The notes: generated from the sequence alone by a model not told the origin. Shown: positions 7,194 through 14,878, counted from the first letter of the stretch. The stretch is 17,268 bases of DNA from JADFRG01 sp964590515 (GCA_964590515.1 CAZPZD010000046.1:1-17268), one strand, 5' to 3'. Translations and numbers: made by a program.

Positions 7194-8138
7194 GTGACAG
7201 CTGGTTTGCTGGTCCGGGATTCGAGATCAACGTCCGGGCTCCGGCCGGTTGACTCTCGCAGGGACATGGCTCAGGTCGCCGATCTGATCGAAGTGGTTTT
7301 CCGGGGCGACCTCGACCCATTCGGGCTGCGCATGGTGCGAGAAATGCGGGCGATGGGCAGGGCCGGATACCTTGGCTGGGCGCTTAGCCGCCTGCTGTTG
7401 CCGCCTATGGCGCGGCCTCATGGGTTTGTGTGGGAAGAGGATGGGCGGGTGGTTGGGAATGCCAGCCTGCTGGCGGTAAACGGCTTCCCGGAGCGGTGGG
7501 TGCTGGCAAACGTGGCGGTCGATCCTGGATATCGGCGGCGCGGGATCGGTCGCCAAATGGTGGAGGCCGCGATCGACCTGGCGGTGGAACGTGGCGCCAC
7601 CACGCTCTATCTGCAGGTCGAGCCGGACAATGCGCCGGCCCAGCTGCTCTACCGGCGGCTGGCTTTTGAAGAGCTGACCACCCGGACTACCTGGCGGCGG
7701 CCCGCCGGACGATATCCGAAATCAGCCAACCTGCGAAGCGTGATCCGCCCTCGCCGGCGAGGCGAATGGGCCCGACAGTGGGAGTTGGTGGCCGCAGTTT
7801 ACCCTGAGGGTCTGTTTTGGCCCTATCCGCTGGATCCGATTTTCTTTCGAGCGGCAGGGACACCCGGCCGGCGTCACTGGCTGGCTTGGGAGGGGGATCG
7901 GCTGCTGGGGAGCCTGACCATTCGGGAGGGCAATTCGATGCGGATGGTCATCCTGGCTCGGCCCGAAGCACAAGGCGAGGTCGAGCGAGACTTGGTATCC
8001 TTCGGATTGGGCATTACCCGCGGCCGGAAGCCGGTCGCGATTGACTATCTCTCGGATATTGCCACCCAGCCATTGAAGGATTTGGGATTCCGCCCGGTGC
8101 GAACGCTGACCTGGATGCGGCGTCGGCTCGGCGAGTGA
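7194..8138 (+). CDS. GNAT family N-acetyltransferase, apparently a tandem with a degenerate second half
   Basis: This 314-residue protein begins at a GTG two bases after the previous stop. Residues about 18-175 form a GNAT domain: acetyl-CoA binding motif A is clear at 109-119 (VDPGYRRRGIG), followed by LYLQVEPDNAPAQLLYRRLAF, the typical motif B. The C-terminal 130 residues have a GNAT-like outline (HWLAWEGDRLLGSLTI ... LKDLGFRPVRTLTWM) but lack an RxxGxG loop, so this part is probably a non-catalytic second copy used for substrate binding or dimer contacts. Its stop overlaps a possible GTG start of the ABC ATPase (GTGA), showing tight coupling. The acceptor substrate is unknown. Residues 35-80 include a mildly hydrophobic stretch (GYLGWALSRLLLPPMA) but not a membrane anchor. 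Confidence 0.85.
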   Translation: MTAGLLVRDSRSTSGLRPVDSRRDMAQVADLIEVVFRGDLDPFGLRMVREMRAMGRAGYLGWALSRLLLPPMARPHGFVWEEDGRVVGNASLLAVNGFPERWVLANVAVDPGYRRRGIGRQMVEAAIDLAVERGATTLYLQVEPDNAPAQLLYRRLAFEELTTRTTWRRPAGRYPKSANLRSVIRPRRRGEWARQWELVAAVYPEGLFWPYPLDPIFFRAAGTPGRRHWLAWEGDRLLGSLTIREGNSMRMVILARPEAQGEVERDLVSFGLGITRGRKPVAIDYLSDIATQPLKDLGFRPVRTLTWMRRRLGE

Positions 8139-8149
8139 GCGAGGAAATC

Positions 8150-9154
8150 ATGGATGCGGAAGTACGCGTGGAGCGGCTGAGCAAGACTTATTATCCGAAG
8201 CAGCGCAAAGGATTATTCAAATCGGAGCGGCGGGAAGTGCAGGCCTTGCGCGAGGTCAGCCTGGAGATTCACAAGGGCGAGATCTTCGGATTGCTCGGCC
8301 CCAACGGTGCGGGAAAGACCACTCTGATCAAGTGCCTGACCACCCTGCTCTTACCCACTAGCGGGGACGCCTGGCTGCATGGCTTCCACATTGTTAAGCA
8401 GGAGAACCTCGTGCGGGCCGCGGTCGGATGCATGCTGATGGGGGAACGCGGGCTGTATTGGAAGCTGACCGGCCGGGAGAACCTGATCTTCTTCGGAGCG
8501 CTGTACCACCTGCCGCCCAAGGACCGCCGCCGGCGGGCAGAGGAGATCCTCGCCCTCCTGCACCTTCAGGAACTCGCCGACCGGGCGGTTGAGAGCTACT
8601 CCTCCGGTCAAAAGATGATGCTGGCCTTCGGCAAGGCGCTGGTCAACGACGCGCCGGTGCTCATTCTGGACGAGCCGACCAATACGCTGGACGTGCCCTC
8701 CGCCCGGGAGCTCAGGGCCCACGTGCGAGAGCTGAATGCCGCCGGCAAGACCGTGGTCTACACCACCCATATCATGGCGGAGGCCGAGACCTTGTGCGAG
8801 CGGGTGGCGATCATCGACCACGGCCAGGTGATCGATCTCGGGACCGTGGATGAGCTCAAGCGATCACTTCAACGGGATCACGTGACCCATATCGAAGGGA
8901 TCATCCCGGAGCGGGCCAGCAAGGCAGTGGCCGCCCTGCCTCAGGTCACCAAGGTGGCGACCAGTGTGTCCAATGGGACCACCCGCTTGACGGTGGTCAG
9001 CAGCGACGGGCGCAGCGCCCTGCCGCGGATGATCGAAGCCCTCACGGCTAACGGTGCCCTGATACAGAACATCGCACCGGAAGAGGTGACCCTGGAAGAC
9101 GTGTTCGTGGCGAAGACCGGTCGTAGTCTGGCCGAGGACACCCGGGTGACTTGA
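8150..9154 (+). CDS. ABC transporter ATP-binding protein (ABC-2 export type)
   Basis: This 334-residue ATPase energises the permeases encoded just downstream. Walker A is GPNGAGKTT at 50-58, the signature is YSSGQ at 150-154 (in place of LSGGQ), Walker B is LILDEP with Asp174 and Glu175, and the switch His is His207 in YTTHIMAE. About 90 residues after the nucleotide-binding domain form the C-terminal extension common in NatA/CcmA-like exporters. The ATG at 8150 has GAGGA five to nine bases upstream; the earlier GTG at 8135 overlaps the GNAT stop and is the alternative. Its stop TGA shares a base with the permease ATG at 9154. The family exports ions, drugs or lipid-linked compounds; the substrate cannot be assigned here. 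Confidence 0.93.
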   Translation: MDAEVRVERLSKTYYPKQRKGLFKSERREVQALREVSLEIHKGEIFGLLGPNGAGKTTLIKCLTTLLLPTSGDAWLHGFHIVKQENLVRAAVGCMLMGERGLYWKLTGRENLIFFGALYHLPPKDRRRRAEEILALLHLQELADRAVESYSSGQKMMLAFGKALVNDAPVLILDEPTNTLDVPSARELRAHVRELNAAGKTVVYTTHIMAEAETLCERVAIIDHGQVIDLGTVDELKRSLQRDHVTHIEGIIPERASKAVAALPQVTKVATSVSNGTTRLTVVSSDGRSALPRMIEALTANGALIQNIAPEEVTLEDVFVAKTGRSLAEDTRVT

Positions 9155-9524
9155 TGATCGCCGAAGCCAGCCTGGGCAGCAAACTATCGATAATCTTGGC
9201 AACCGCCCGGATGCGGATGCTCAACGTGAGCCGCTACAAAGGCCAGCTGTTCGTCGAGATCCTGATCCCGATCGTGTTCGCCGCGATGCCGATCCTGCTT
9301 GGCCGCGCCACCGGCGGCGCCGAGGCGGAAGCCAATTTTCTGAGGAACACTGGCACGGCCAATTATCCGGCCTTTATGCTGATTGGCTCCAGCACCTTCA
9401 TCATCGTGACTTTCGCCTTCTGGCTGGTGGGCTACTGGATCCGATTCGAGCAGGAGACCGGCACCCTGGAGGCGATCTATCTGACTCCGACCAGCCGGGT
9501 CTGGAATGCGGCCGGCATCGCCCT
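9154..9524 (+). CDS. ABC-2 type permease 1, 3' end lost in the assembly gap
   Basis: The first 123 residues of an ABC-2 membrane subunit. It starts at ATG 9154, overlapping the ATPase stop by one base; the TTG at 9151 is an unlikely alternative. Visible features are a basic cytoplasmic N-terminus, a first membrane segment (LFVEILIPIVFAAMPILLG), a periplasmic loop, a second segment (FIIVTFAFWLVGYW) and the cytoplasmic coupling motif FEQETGTLEAIYLTPTSR. The same motif recurs in the second permease at a matching position, so these are two paralogous subunits that probably form a heterodimer. About 160 further residues would be expected for the family. Confidence 0.85.
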
Positions 9525-9624
9525 NNNNNNNNNNNNNNNNNNNNNNNNNNNNNNNNNNNNNNNNNNNNNNNNNNNNNNNNNNNNNNNNNNNNNNNNNNNN
9601 NNNNNNNNNNNNNNNNNNNNNNNN
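9525..9624. other. Assembly gap, 100 N
   Basis: A second run of exactly 100 unknown bases. The reading frames on the two sides belong to two different permease genes and differ in phase. The run must hide the C-terminus of permease 1 and the start of permease 2, which is more than 100 bases of sequence. Confidence 0.95.
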
Positions 9625-9626
9625 CC

Positions 9627-10454
9627 AACCGGCTCACCGGCGCCGCGGCGCTGTTCAGTTCGCTCTTCGCCATGGCCCGCAAGGAATTCACGATTATGAC
9701 CCGCTACCCGGTGGAGTTCATCGCCTCCTTCGGGCAGGTCTTCGCGATTGTGGCAATTTTCACACTCGCCGGGTTGACCTTTGCCGGGACCTCGGGCGAG
9801 GATGGAAACTTCGGCGGAGTAATAATCTACGGGTTCATTCTGTTCATGTTCTTGAGCGATACCCTCTGGACGATCGGGTACAACATCCGGCGCGAGCAGA
9901 AGCAAGGCACGCTGGAGGCGCTCTACCTCAGCCCGGCCTCCAAGTTCGCCAGCCTGGTCTCCCGGGTGAGCAACAACTTGATCTGGACCTCCCTGCTGTC
10001 GCTGGCGGGCGTGGCGCTGATGACGGCGCTGGTCGGCAAGCTGCCCTTCGCCAACCCGGGCCTCGGGCTGTACCTGCTCGGGATGTCGCTCTCGGGCACC
10101 TTTGGAATCGGGTTCGCATTTGCAGCCCTCACCCTGCGGGTCAAGGAAACCGGCGAGACCCTCGCCAGCGTGCTGCAGTTCGTGATGCTAATCTTTTGCG
10201 CAAACTTCTTTCCTTTCGGCGCCCTGCCGGCCGGGCTGCGGGCCATCTCGCGGACCATTCCGCTGGCCTACGGGGTGGACGCCTTCCGTTCCACCCTTAT
10301 GGGGTTTCCGGAAGGGTTTCCCGAATTGGCCCCAATCGGGGTCGAGATCGTGATCGTCACCCTCTTCGGACTCTTGATGCCGCTGATCGGATTCTGGGCG
10401 TACCGGGTGGCCGAGGACCACGAACGCCGGTCCGGTGGGCTTTCGGAATACTGA
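9627..10454 (+). CDS. ABC-2 type permease 2, 5' end lost in the assembly gap
   Basis: 275 residues are visible of a second ABC-2 membrane subunit. It contains about six hydrophobic segments, including FAIVAIFTLAGLTFAG, YGFILFMFLSDTLWTIGY, LLSLAGVALMTALVG, FGIGFAFAALTL, FVMLIFCANFFPFGALP and IVTLFGLLMPLIGFWAY. The coupling motif REQKQGTLEALYLSPASK matches permease 1. The frame is already open at the gap edge (9627), well upstream of the first ATG (9672), and alignment of the coupling motif with permease 1 places the true start about nine codons inside the gap. Its stop lies 11 bases before the next gene. Together with the ATPase it makes a complete exporter of one ATPase plus two permeases. 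Confidence 0.88.
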   Translation, partial: NRLTGAAALFSSLFAMARKEFTIMTRYPVEFIASFGQVFAIVAIFTLAGLTFAGTSGEDGNFGGVIIYGFILFMFLSDTLWTIGYNIRREQKQGTLEALYLSPASKFASLVSRVSNNLIWTSLLSLAGVALMTALVGKLPFANPGLGLYLLGMSLSGTFGIGFAFAALTLRVKETGETLASVLQFVMLIFCANFFPFGALPAGLRAISRTIPLAYGVDAFRSTLMGFPEGFPELAPIGVEIVIVTLFGLLMPLIGFWAYRVAEDHERRSGGLSEY

Positions 10455-10465
10455 GCGCACAGATC

Positions 10466-10840
10466 ATGGCCACCCCTGAGGAACGAATGAGAATCCTGAA
10501 GATGCTCGAGGAGGGGAAGCTCTCGGCCGAAGAAGCCGCTCGCCTGCTCAAAGCCCTTGGCAAGCCAAGACCTGAGCGGCGGACCGTGCCCCCAGGCAGT
10601 GAGGCCAAGTGGCTGCGAGTCCGGGTGACCGATTTGAAATCAGGTCGCAGCTCGGTGAACGTGAACTTGCCGATGAGCCTGGTGAACGTGGGCTTGAAAC
10701 TTGGGGCGCAGTTTGTCCCGGATACCGAAGGGATCGATTTCCGACAGATCCAGGAGGCGCTGCGGGCCGGGCTGACCGGAAAGATTGTGGACGTGGAGGA
10801 TGTGGACGAGGGTCAACGGGTTGAGATCTATGTGGAGTAG
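10466..10840 (+). CDS. SHOCT-like / YvlB (LiaX) N-terminal-type protein
   Basis: This 124-residue protein opens with the helical hairpin ILKMLEEGKLSAEEAARLL, followed by a Pro-rich linker and a C-terminal alpha/beta domain (WLRVRVTDLKSGRSSVNVNL, then LPMSLVNVGLKLGAQF, ending KIVDVEDVDEGQRVEIYVE). This arrangement is seen in short YvlB/LiaX-like proteins, without the long beta-helical C-terminal domain of full LiaX. The ATG at 10466 is 11 bases after the permease stop; the ribosome binding site is weak. It is followed by a YvlD/LiaZ-type membrane protein, the same family pairing as in yvl and lia loci of Firmicutes, where they respond to cell-envelope stress. The functional transfer to this organism is inference. 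Confidence 0.8.
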   Translation: MATPEERMRILKMLEEGKLSAEEAARLLKALGKPRPERRTVPPGSEAKWLRVRVTDLKSGRSSVNVNLPMSLVNVGLKLGAQFVPDTEGIDFRQIQEALRAGLTGKIVDVEDVDEGQRVEIYVE

Positions 10841-10875
10841 AGGGTGACTGCTGCGATGCACCGATGGAGGAGAAC

Positions 10876-11274
10876 GTGGAACGAATAGTGCTGCGGATTG
10901 CGATCAACGCGGTGGCGATTTACGCCGCGGTGGGGACCGGATGGATCCCGGGTATCGAAGCCCAGAACACTGCCTGGTGGGCGTTCGCGATCCTGGGATT
11001 GATCTTTGCCCCAGTCAACTTGCTGGTGCGGCCGCTGTTGAAGCTGCTGACCTGCCCCCTGATCCTGCTGACCCTCGGACTGTTTACCCTGGTCATCAAT
11101 GGGGTGCTCTTCTGGTTGACCGGCTGGATCGGCCAGGTATTTGATATCGGCTACAGCTTCTCGGCGGGTGGTCCGGGCGTGCTGGCCGCGTTCCTGGGTG
11201 GGCTGGTGGTGGGGGTGGTGAACACGGTGCTCACCCTCGCCTTCCGGGACGAATTCAAAGCCCGTAGAGCGTAG
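10876..11274 (+). CDS. Small four-helix membrane protein of the phage holin 4_2 / YvlD (LiaZ) family
   Basis: A 132-residue integral membrane protein with about four hydrophobic segments: IAINAVAIYAAVGTGWIPGI, AFAILGLIFAPVNLLV, a long stretch around LILLTLGLFTLVINGVLFWL, and the C-terminal VLAAFLGGLVVGVVNTVLTL. The motif PLLKLLTCPLILLTLGLFTL is typical of Pfam PF04020. I take the GTG at 10876, which has GGAGG five bases upstream; the ATG at 10864 overlaps that ribosome binding site and has none of its own. The holin name is historical: chromosomal members such as YvlD and LiaZ are associated with envelope stress and are not lysis proteins. It ends the plus-strand run that starts at 6645. Confidence 0.85.
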   Translation: MERIVLRIAINAVAIYAAVGTGWIPGIEAQNTAWWAFAILGLIFAPVNLLVRPLLKLLTCPLILLTLGLFTLVINGVLFWLTGWIGQVFDIGYSFSAGGPGVLAAFLGGLVVGVVNTVLTLAFRDEFKARRA

Positions 11275-11286
11275 CGAATGACACTT

Positions 11287-11323
11287 ATGTCGCATATGGG
11301 CTGAAATGTCGCTATGCTATACT
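11287..11323 (+). promoter_or_regulatory. Extended -10 promoter with two direct repeats, upstream of the histidine kinase
   Basis: TATACT at 11318-11323 is preceded by TG and one base (11315-11317), giving an extended -10 element. No good -35 is seen at the usual distance. Instead ATGTCGC occurs twice, at 11287-11293 and 11306-11312, 19 bases apart start to start, where an activator or repressor could bind. Confidence 0.55.
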
Positions 11324-11432
11324 TCGCCAGCAATGGGCGACCTCACCCATCTGGGTCCCCCGGAGTGTGAGGAGGACTTCCCCACGTCGCCCTTCTATAA
11401 GCCCCTATTTCCCCAGGATTGAAGTTCCCGCT

Positions 11433-14015
11433 GTGAGTGCCGAGACCACCTTGACCGAGCGAGCGCGCACCTCTCTCGAGCTGCTCTACCGAATCAGCCG
11501 AGAGCTGGCCGCGAATCTCGACCTGGGGGACCTGCTGGAACGGATCCTTCAACTCACGATGGAAAACGCGGGCGCCTTGAGCGGCAGCATCCTGGTCCTG
11601 GACGAGGAAGGCCAGGTCACCGAAGGGGCGTTGGCCTACGACGGGAAGGTCCATGACCATACGGCCGAGCGGCTGGTCGAGACCTTCAAGCGCGGCCTTG
11701 CCGGCTGGGTAGTCGAAAACAAAGCAGCCGCCCTGGTCGGCAGCACCCGGGAGGACCCGCGCTGGCTGCGCCGAGCGGCCGACGAAGGGGACGGGGAATC
11801 GAAGGCGGCCATTAGTGCGCCGCTGATCGTGGGAGATCGAGTCGTTGGAGCGGTGACCCTGGTCCATCCTGAGACCGACCATTTCAATGAGGATGATCTG
11901 GACCTGCTGCGGGCGATCGCTGATCAGGCAGGGATCGCGGTGGAAAACGCCCGCCTGTTCCGGGCCGAGCAGCAGCGTCGCGGTCTGGCCTCCACCTTGC
12001 AAGAGATTGCCCGGATCATCAATTCAGCTCTGGATCCCGGGCTGGTCTTCGATCAGGTATTGCGTCAGCTCAAGCGAGTGATCGACTATGACAGCGCCAG
12101 CATTTTTGTGGTGGAGGACGATTCGCTGCGCCTGGTGGCCGCCGAGGGCCTGGACAATGAGCAGTCACTGATCGGACAGATCCTGGTCGAGGATCCACAG
12201 GTCTTGGCCTGGAAGGTACTCGCCGGCCGCAAGCCGATGCTCTCGGCAGATGTCCAGGCGGATCCGGGGTGGATTAGGACCGACTCCTTCCCGGGCGCCG
12301 AACGGATCCGAGGCTGGATGGGAGCTCCCCTGGTGCTGCGCGAAAAGGCGGTCGGGGTGCTCTCGGTGGACAGCCACCGGGTCGGCGCATTCAACCAAAG
12401 CCACGTCGACCTGATTTCCTCCTTCGCGGACCACGCCGCCACAGCGGTCGCCAACGCCCAGCTCTTCGCCGACAGCCAGCGGCAGTTGGAGGCCACCCGG
12501 GCCCTGGCCGATACCGCTCGAGCCGTGACCTCCACCTTGAAGTTGGACGAAGTGCTGCAGCGGATCCTCACCGAGACGGTTCGTTCGTTGGATTGCGAGG
12601 GGGCCTCGGTTGCGCTGATCGATGAGGACTCCGGCGAGCTCGAATTCCGCAACGCCCTCGGGGGAGCCGCGGATGCCATTACTGGGCTGCGCCTGAAGAA
12701 GGGCGAAGGGATCGCAGGCTGGGTCGCCGAGCATGGCGAATCGCTGGTCGTACCGGACGTGAGCGCCGACCCTCGCTTCTACTCCGGGGCCGACCAGCAG
12801 GCCGGTTTCGAAACCCGCAACATCGCCGCGGTCCCCATCCGGGTCCAACGCAAGATCATAGGCGTGCTCGAAGCGATCAACCCGCGCAGTGCGGAATTCT
12901 CGCCGCTGCAAATGGAGCTGCTGCGCGGCATCTCCGGCCTGGCGGGAACCGCGATCGCCCATGCCCAGCTCTTTAGCGAGACCCAGGCCGCCCGCCTGCG
13001 CTATGCCGGGCTGTTCGAGGACAGCGTTGACCCGATCCTGATCAGCGACCTCGAGGGCCGGATCACCGATTCAAACCACCGGGCCGAAGCATTCCTTGGC
13101 TACAGCAGTGCCGAGCTGCTAGGGGTCTCGGTTTCGAGTTTGCACGAGCCGGATGCTCAACGGCTACCGCCCAACCTTGGCCAGCTCGAGCTCGGTCAGA
13201 CAATCTCCTACCAGTCGAATGCCAAGACCAAGCTGGGGAAAAGCGGCCCGGTAGAGTTGTATGTTAAGCGGATCGACATCGAGCGCCGGCCATATCTGCA
13301 ATGGATCCTGCGAGACATCTCCGAGCGGTTGGCGCTCGACGAGCTGCGCTCGGATCTGACCTCCATGATCTTTCACGATCTGCGCTCGCCGCTGGGCAAT
13401 GTGCTCTCCAGCCTGGAAGTCCTAAAGGGCTCGGTGCCGGCGGACGACGAGGCCCTGCAGTCTGTGTTGGCGATCGCCCTCCGTTCCGGGCGCCGACTAT
13501 CCCGCCTGATCGAGCAGCTGCTGGATCTCGAGCAGCTGGAGACCGGCCAGGCCGTGCTCTACAAATCGAAGGGTTCACTGAGTGCGTTGATTATCGAAGC
13601 GGTGGAGGAGATCCACCCGGTCGCCGAGGGTAAGGGGCATGTGCTGAGTTTCGACCTGGGTGCCGGCGGCCTGCCTATGGTCGACATAGACTCGGACATG
13701 ATCCGCCGGGTGCTGATCAATCTACTGGAAAACGCGGTCAAATACTCGCGCTCAGAAGGCCAAATCAGTGTTGCGCTGGATCGCCAGGATGGGTCCTTGA
13801 GAGTGCGAGTCAGCGACAACGGCCCCGGCATCCCGGCCGACGATCAGGAGCGGATATTCCAGAAGTTCGCCCGCGTGACTCGTGGGGGACGCCCGAAAGG
13901 GCTTGGACTCGGGCTGGCTTTTTGCCGACTGGCAATTCAGGCCCATGGGGGTCGGATCTGGGTGGAGAGCTCGGTGGGCAAGGGCTCCAGCTTCTTTTTC
14001 ACCCTTCCGCTCTAG
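11433..14015 (+). CDS. Soluble sensor histidine kinase with three GAF domains and one PAS domain
   Basis: This is an 860-residue hybrid-less histidine kinase. Three GAF domains cover about 15-175, 185-345 and 360-520 (recurring motifs such as GLAGWVVE, VGVLSVDS, GIAGWVAEHGESLVVPDV), each followed by a helical linker ending in AxANAxLF. A PAS domain follows at about 525-640 (DPILISDLEGRITDSNHRAE). The HisKA phosphoacceptor is His648 in FHDLRSPLGN. The ATPase domain shows the N box (NLLENAVKYS, Asn763 and Asn767), G1 (DNGPGIP from Asp795) and G2 (GLGLGL from Gly823). There is no membrane segment, so it should sense a cytoplasmic signal or ligand. I take the GTG at 11433; the GTG at 11367 would add 22 Arg/Pro-rich residues and has no proper ribosome binding site. 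No response regulator is adjacent. Confidence 0.9.
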   Translation: MSAETTLTERARTSLELLYRISRELAANLDLGDLLERILQLTMENAGALSGSILVLDEEGQVTEGALAYDGKVHDHTAERLVETFKRGLAGWVVENKAAALVGSTREDPRWLRRAADEGDGESKAAISAPLIVGDRVVGAVTLVHPETDHFNEDDLDLLRAIADQAGIAVENARLFRAEQQRRGLASTLQEIARIINSALDPGLVFDQVLRQLKRVIDYDSASIFVVEDDSLRLVAAEGLDNEQSLIGQILVEDPQVLAWKVLAGRKPMLSADVQADPGWIRTDSFPGAERIRGWMGAPLVLREKAVGVLSVDSHRVGAFNQSHVDLISSFADHAATAVANAQLFADSQRQLEATRALADTARAVTSTLKLDEVLQRILTETVRSLDCEGASVALIDEDSGELEFRNALGGAADAITGLRLKKGEGIAGWVAEHGESLVVPDVSADPRFYSGADQQAGFETRNIAAVPIRVQRKIIGVLEAINPRSAEFSPLQMELLRGISGLAGTAIAHAQLFSETQAARLRYAGLFEDSVDPILISDLEGRITDSNHRAEAFLGYSSAELLGVSVSSLHEPDAQRLPPNLGQLELGQTISYQSNAKTKLGKSGPVELYVKRIDIERRPYLQWILRDISERLALDELRSDLTSMIFHDLRSPLGNVLSSLEVLKGSVPADDEALQSVLAIALRSGRRLSRLIEQLLDLEQLETGQAVLYKSKGSLSALIIEAVEEIHPVAEGKGHVLSFDLGAGGLPMVDIDSDMIRRVLINLLENAVKYSRSEGQISVALDRQDGSLRVRVSDNGPGIPADDQERIFQKFARVTRGGRPKGLGLGLAFCRLAIQAHGGRIWVESSVGKGSSFFFTLPL

Positions 14016-14023
14016 CGTCCATC

Positions 14024-14851
14024 GTGCGTAAGCTGCGTTCCGGCGTGCTGCTGGCCACCAAATACCAAGGCGTAATCGCCGGGGCAGTGCCCTCCTCCAA
14101 GGGATTGCTCCTGGTGGATTGTCCGCTCCGGGCCGATGATGGGCGCGACTGGGCCGCCGACCTGGCCTCCCACGGTCGGTCACGCTACCTGGCCCTGCTG
14201 GACCACCATCCCGACCGAGCATTGGGTACCCGGGTGTTTGAGCTGCCTGTCGTGGCTCACGAAGTGACGCTGCAAATCATGCGCGGCTGGCCGGATGCCT
14301 TCAAGGGTAACACCCGGCCGATCGGCGCCGAGGCCGACCGGCTGAAGCGAGTCACCGGGGTCAGCAAGGCCGTACCGGATCTCTCGTTCTCTACCGAACT
14401 GACCTTGCACCTCGGGGACCGGGAGGTGCAGTTTTGGCACCGACCCGGCCCGACCGCTGGCTCGATGTGGGTGATCCTGCCGGATGCCGAAATCGCCTTC
14501 ATTGGAGACACAGTGACCGTCGCAGAGCCGCCCTACGTTGGCGAGGCGGACCTTGACAGCTGGCTTGACTCGCTGGACGAATTGCGCAGCAAGGCCTTCA
14601 GCTCGTTTCTGCTGATCTCCGGACGAGACGGGATCGTCGAACGCGAGGCGGTGACCGAAATGGCGCGTTTTCTGCGCAAGATCCAGCTGCGGCTGAAACG
14701 GTTGGGGAGCAGACCCGAAAGCGCGGCCCGAGTGGCTAAGGTGCTGATTCGCTCATACCGTATTCCAAGTACCCGGCGCGACCAGGTGCTCCTTCGTTTG
14801 CAAACCGGGCTGCGCGGCCTGTATGCCCGGCTCCACGCCTCCAAAACCTAA
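14024..14851 (+). CDS. Metallo-beta-lactamase-fold protein with degenerate metal site
   Basis: This 275-residue protein has the outline of an MBL-fold hydrolase: a beta-rich start, GLLLVDCPL, DHHPDRALG at 60-68, VVAHE, PGPTAGSMWVILP, AFIGDTV and LLISGRDG. The canonical HxHxDH motif is reduced to D60-H-H62-P-D64-R65, the GHTPGS His is replaced by Pro, and the final His (usually SGHG) is replaced by Arg, while the Asp of FIGD remains. Zinc hydrolase activity is therefore uncertain. I take the GTG at 14024, eight bases after the kinase stop; a start at 13922 would overlap the kinase by 94 bases. The C-terminal 80 residues are basic and helical. Co-transcription with the kinase is likely, but a shared function is inference. 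Confidence 0.75.
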   Translation: MRKLRSGVLLATKYQGVIAGAVPSSKGLLLVDCPLRADDGRDWAADLASHGRSRYLALLDHHPDRALGTRVFELPVVAHEVTLQIMRGWPDAFKGNTRPIGAEADRLKRVTGVSKAVPDLSFSTELTLHLGDREVQFWHRPGPTAGSMWVILPDAEIAFIGDTVTVAEPPYVGEADLDSWLDSLDELRSKAFSSFLLISGRDGIVEREAVTEMARFLRKIQLRLKRLGSRPESAARVAKVLIRSYRIPSTRRDQVLLRLQTGLRGLYARLHASKT

Positions 14852-14878
14852 TCCGTCGAATCCGTTTCAATCCAAGCC

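Noticed and set aside
9506..10840. A long plus-strand open frame running through the N gap and the permease 2 region into the SHOCT-like gene
   Set aside because: Its sequence before 10466 is low-complexity and out of frame with the clear permease; only the part from the ATG at 10466 is a real gene.
11367..11432. N-terminal extension of the histidine kinase from a GTG at 11367
   Set aside because: The extra residues are Arg/Pro-rich and unlike a domain, with no spaced ribosome binding site; kept only as an alternative start.
13922..14023. Earlier ATG start for the MBL-fold gene
   Set aside because: It would overlap the conserved end of the kinase by 94 bases, and the added residues do not resemble the family; GTG 14024 fits better.
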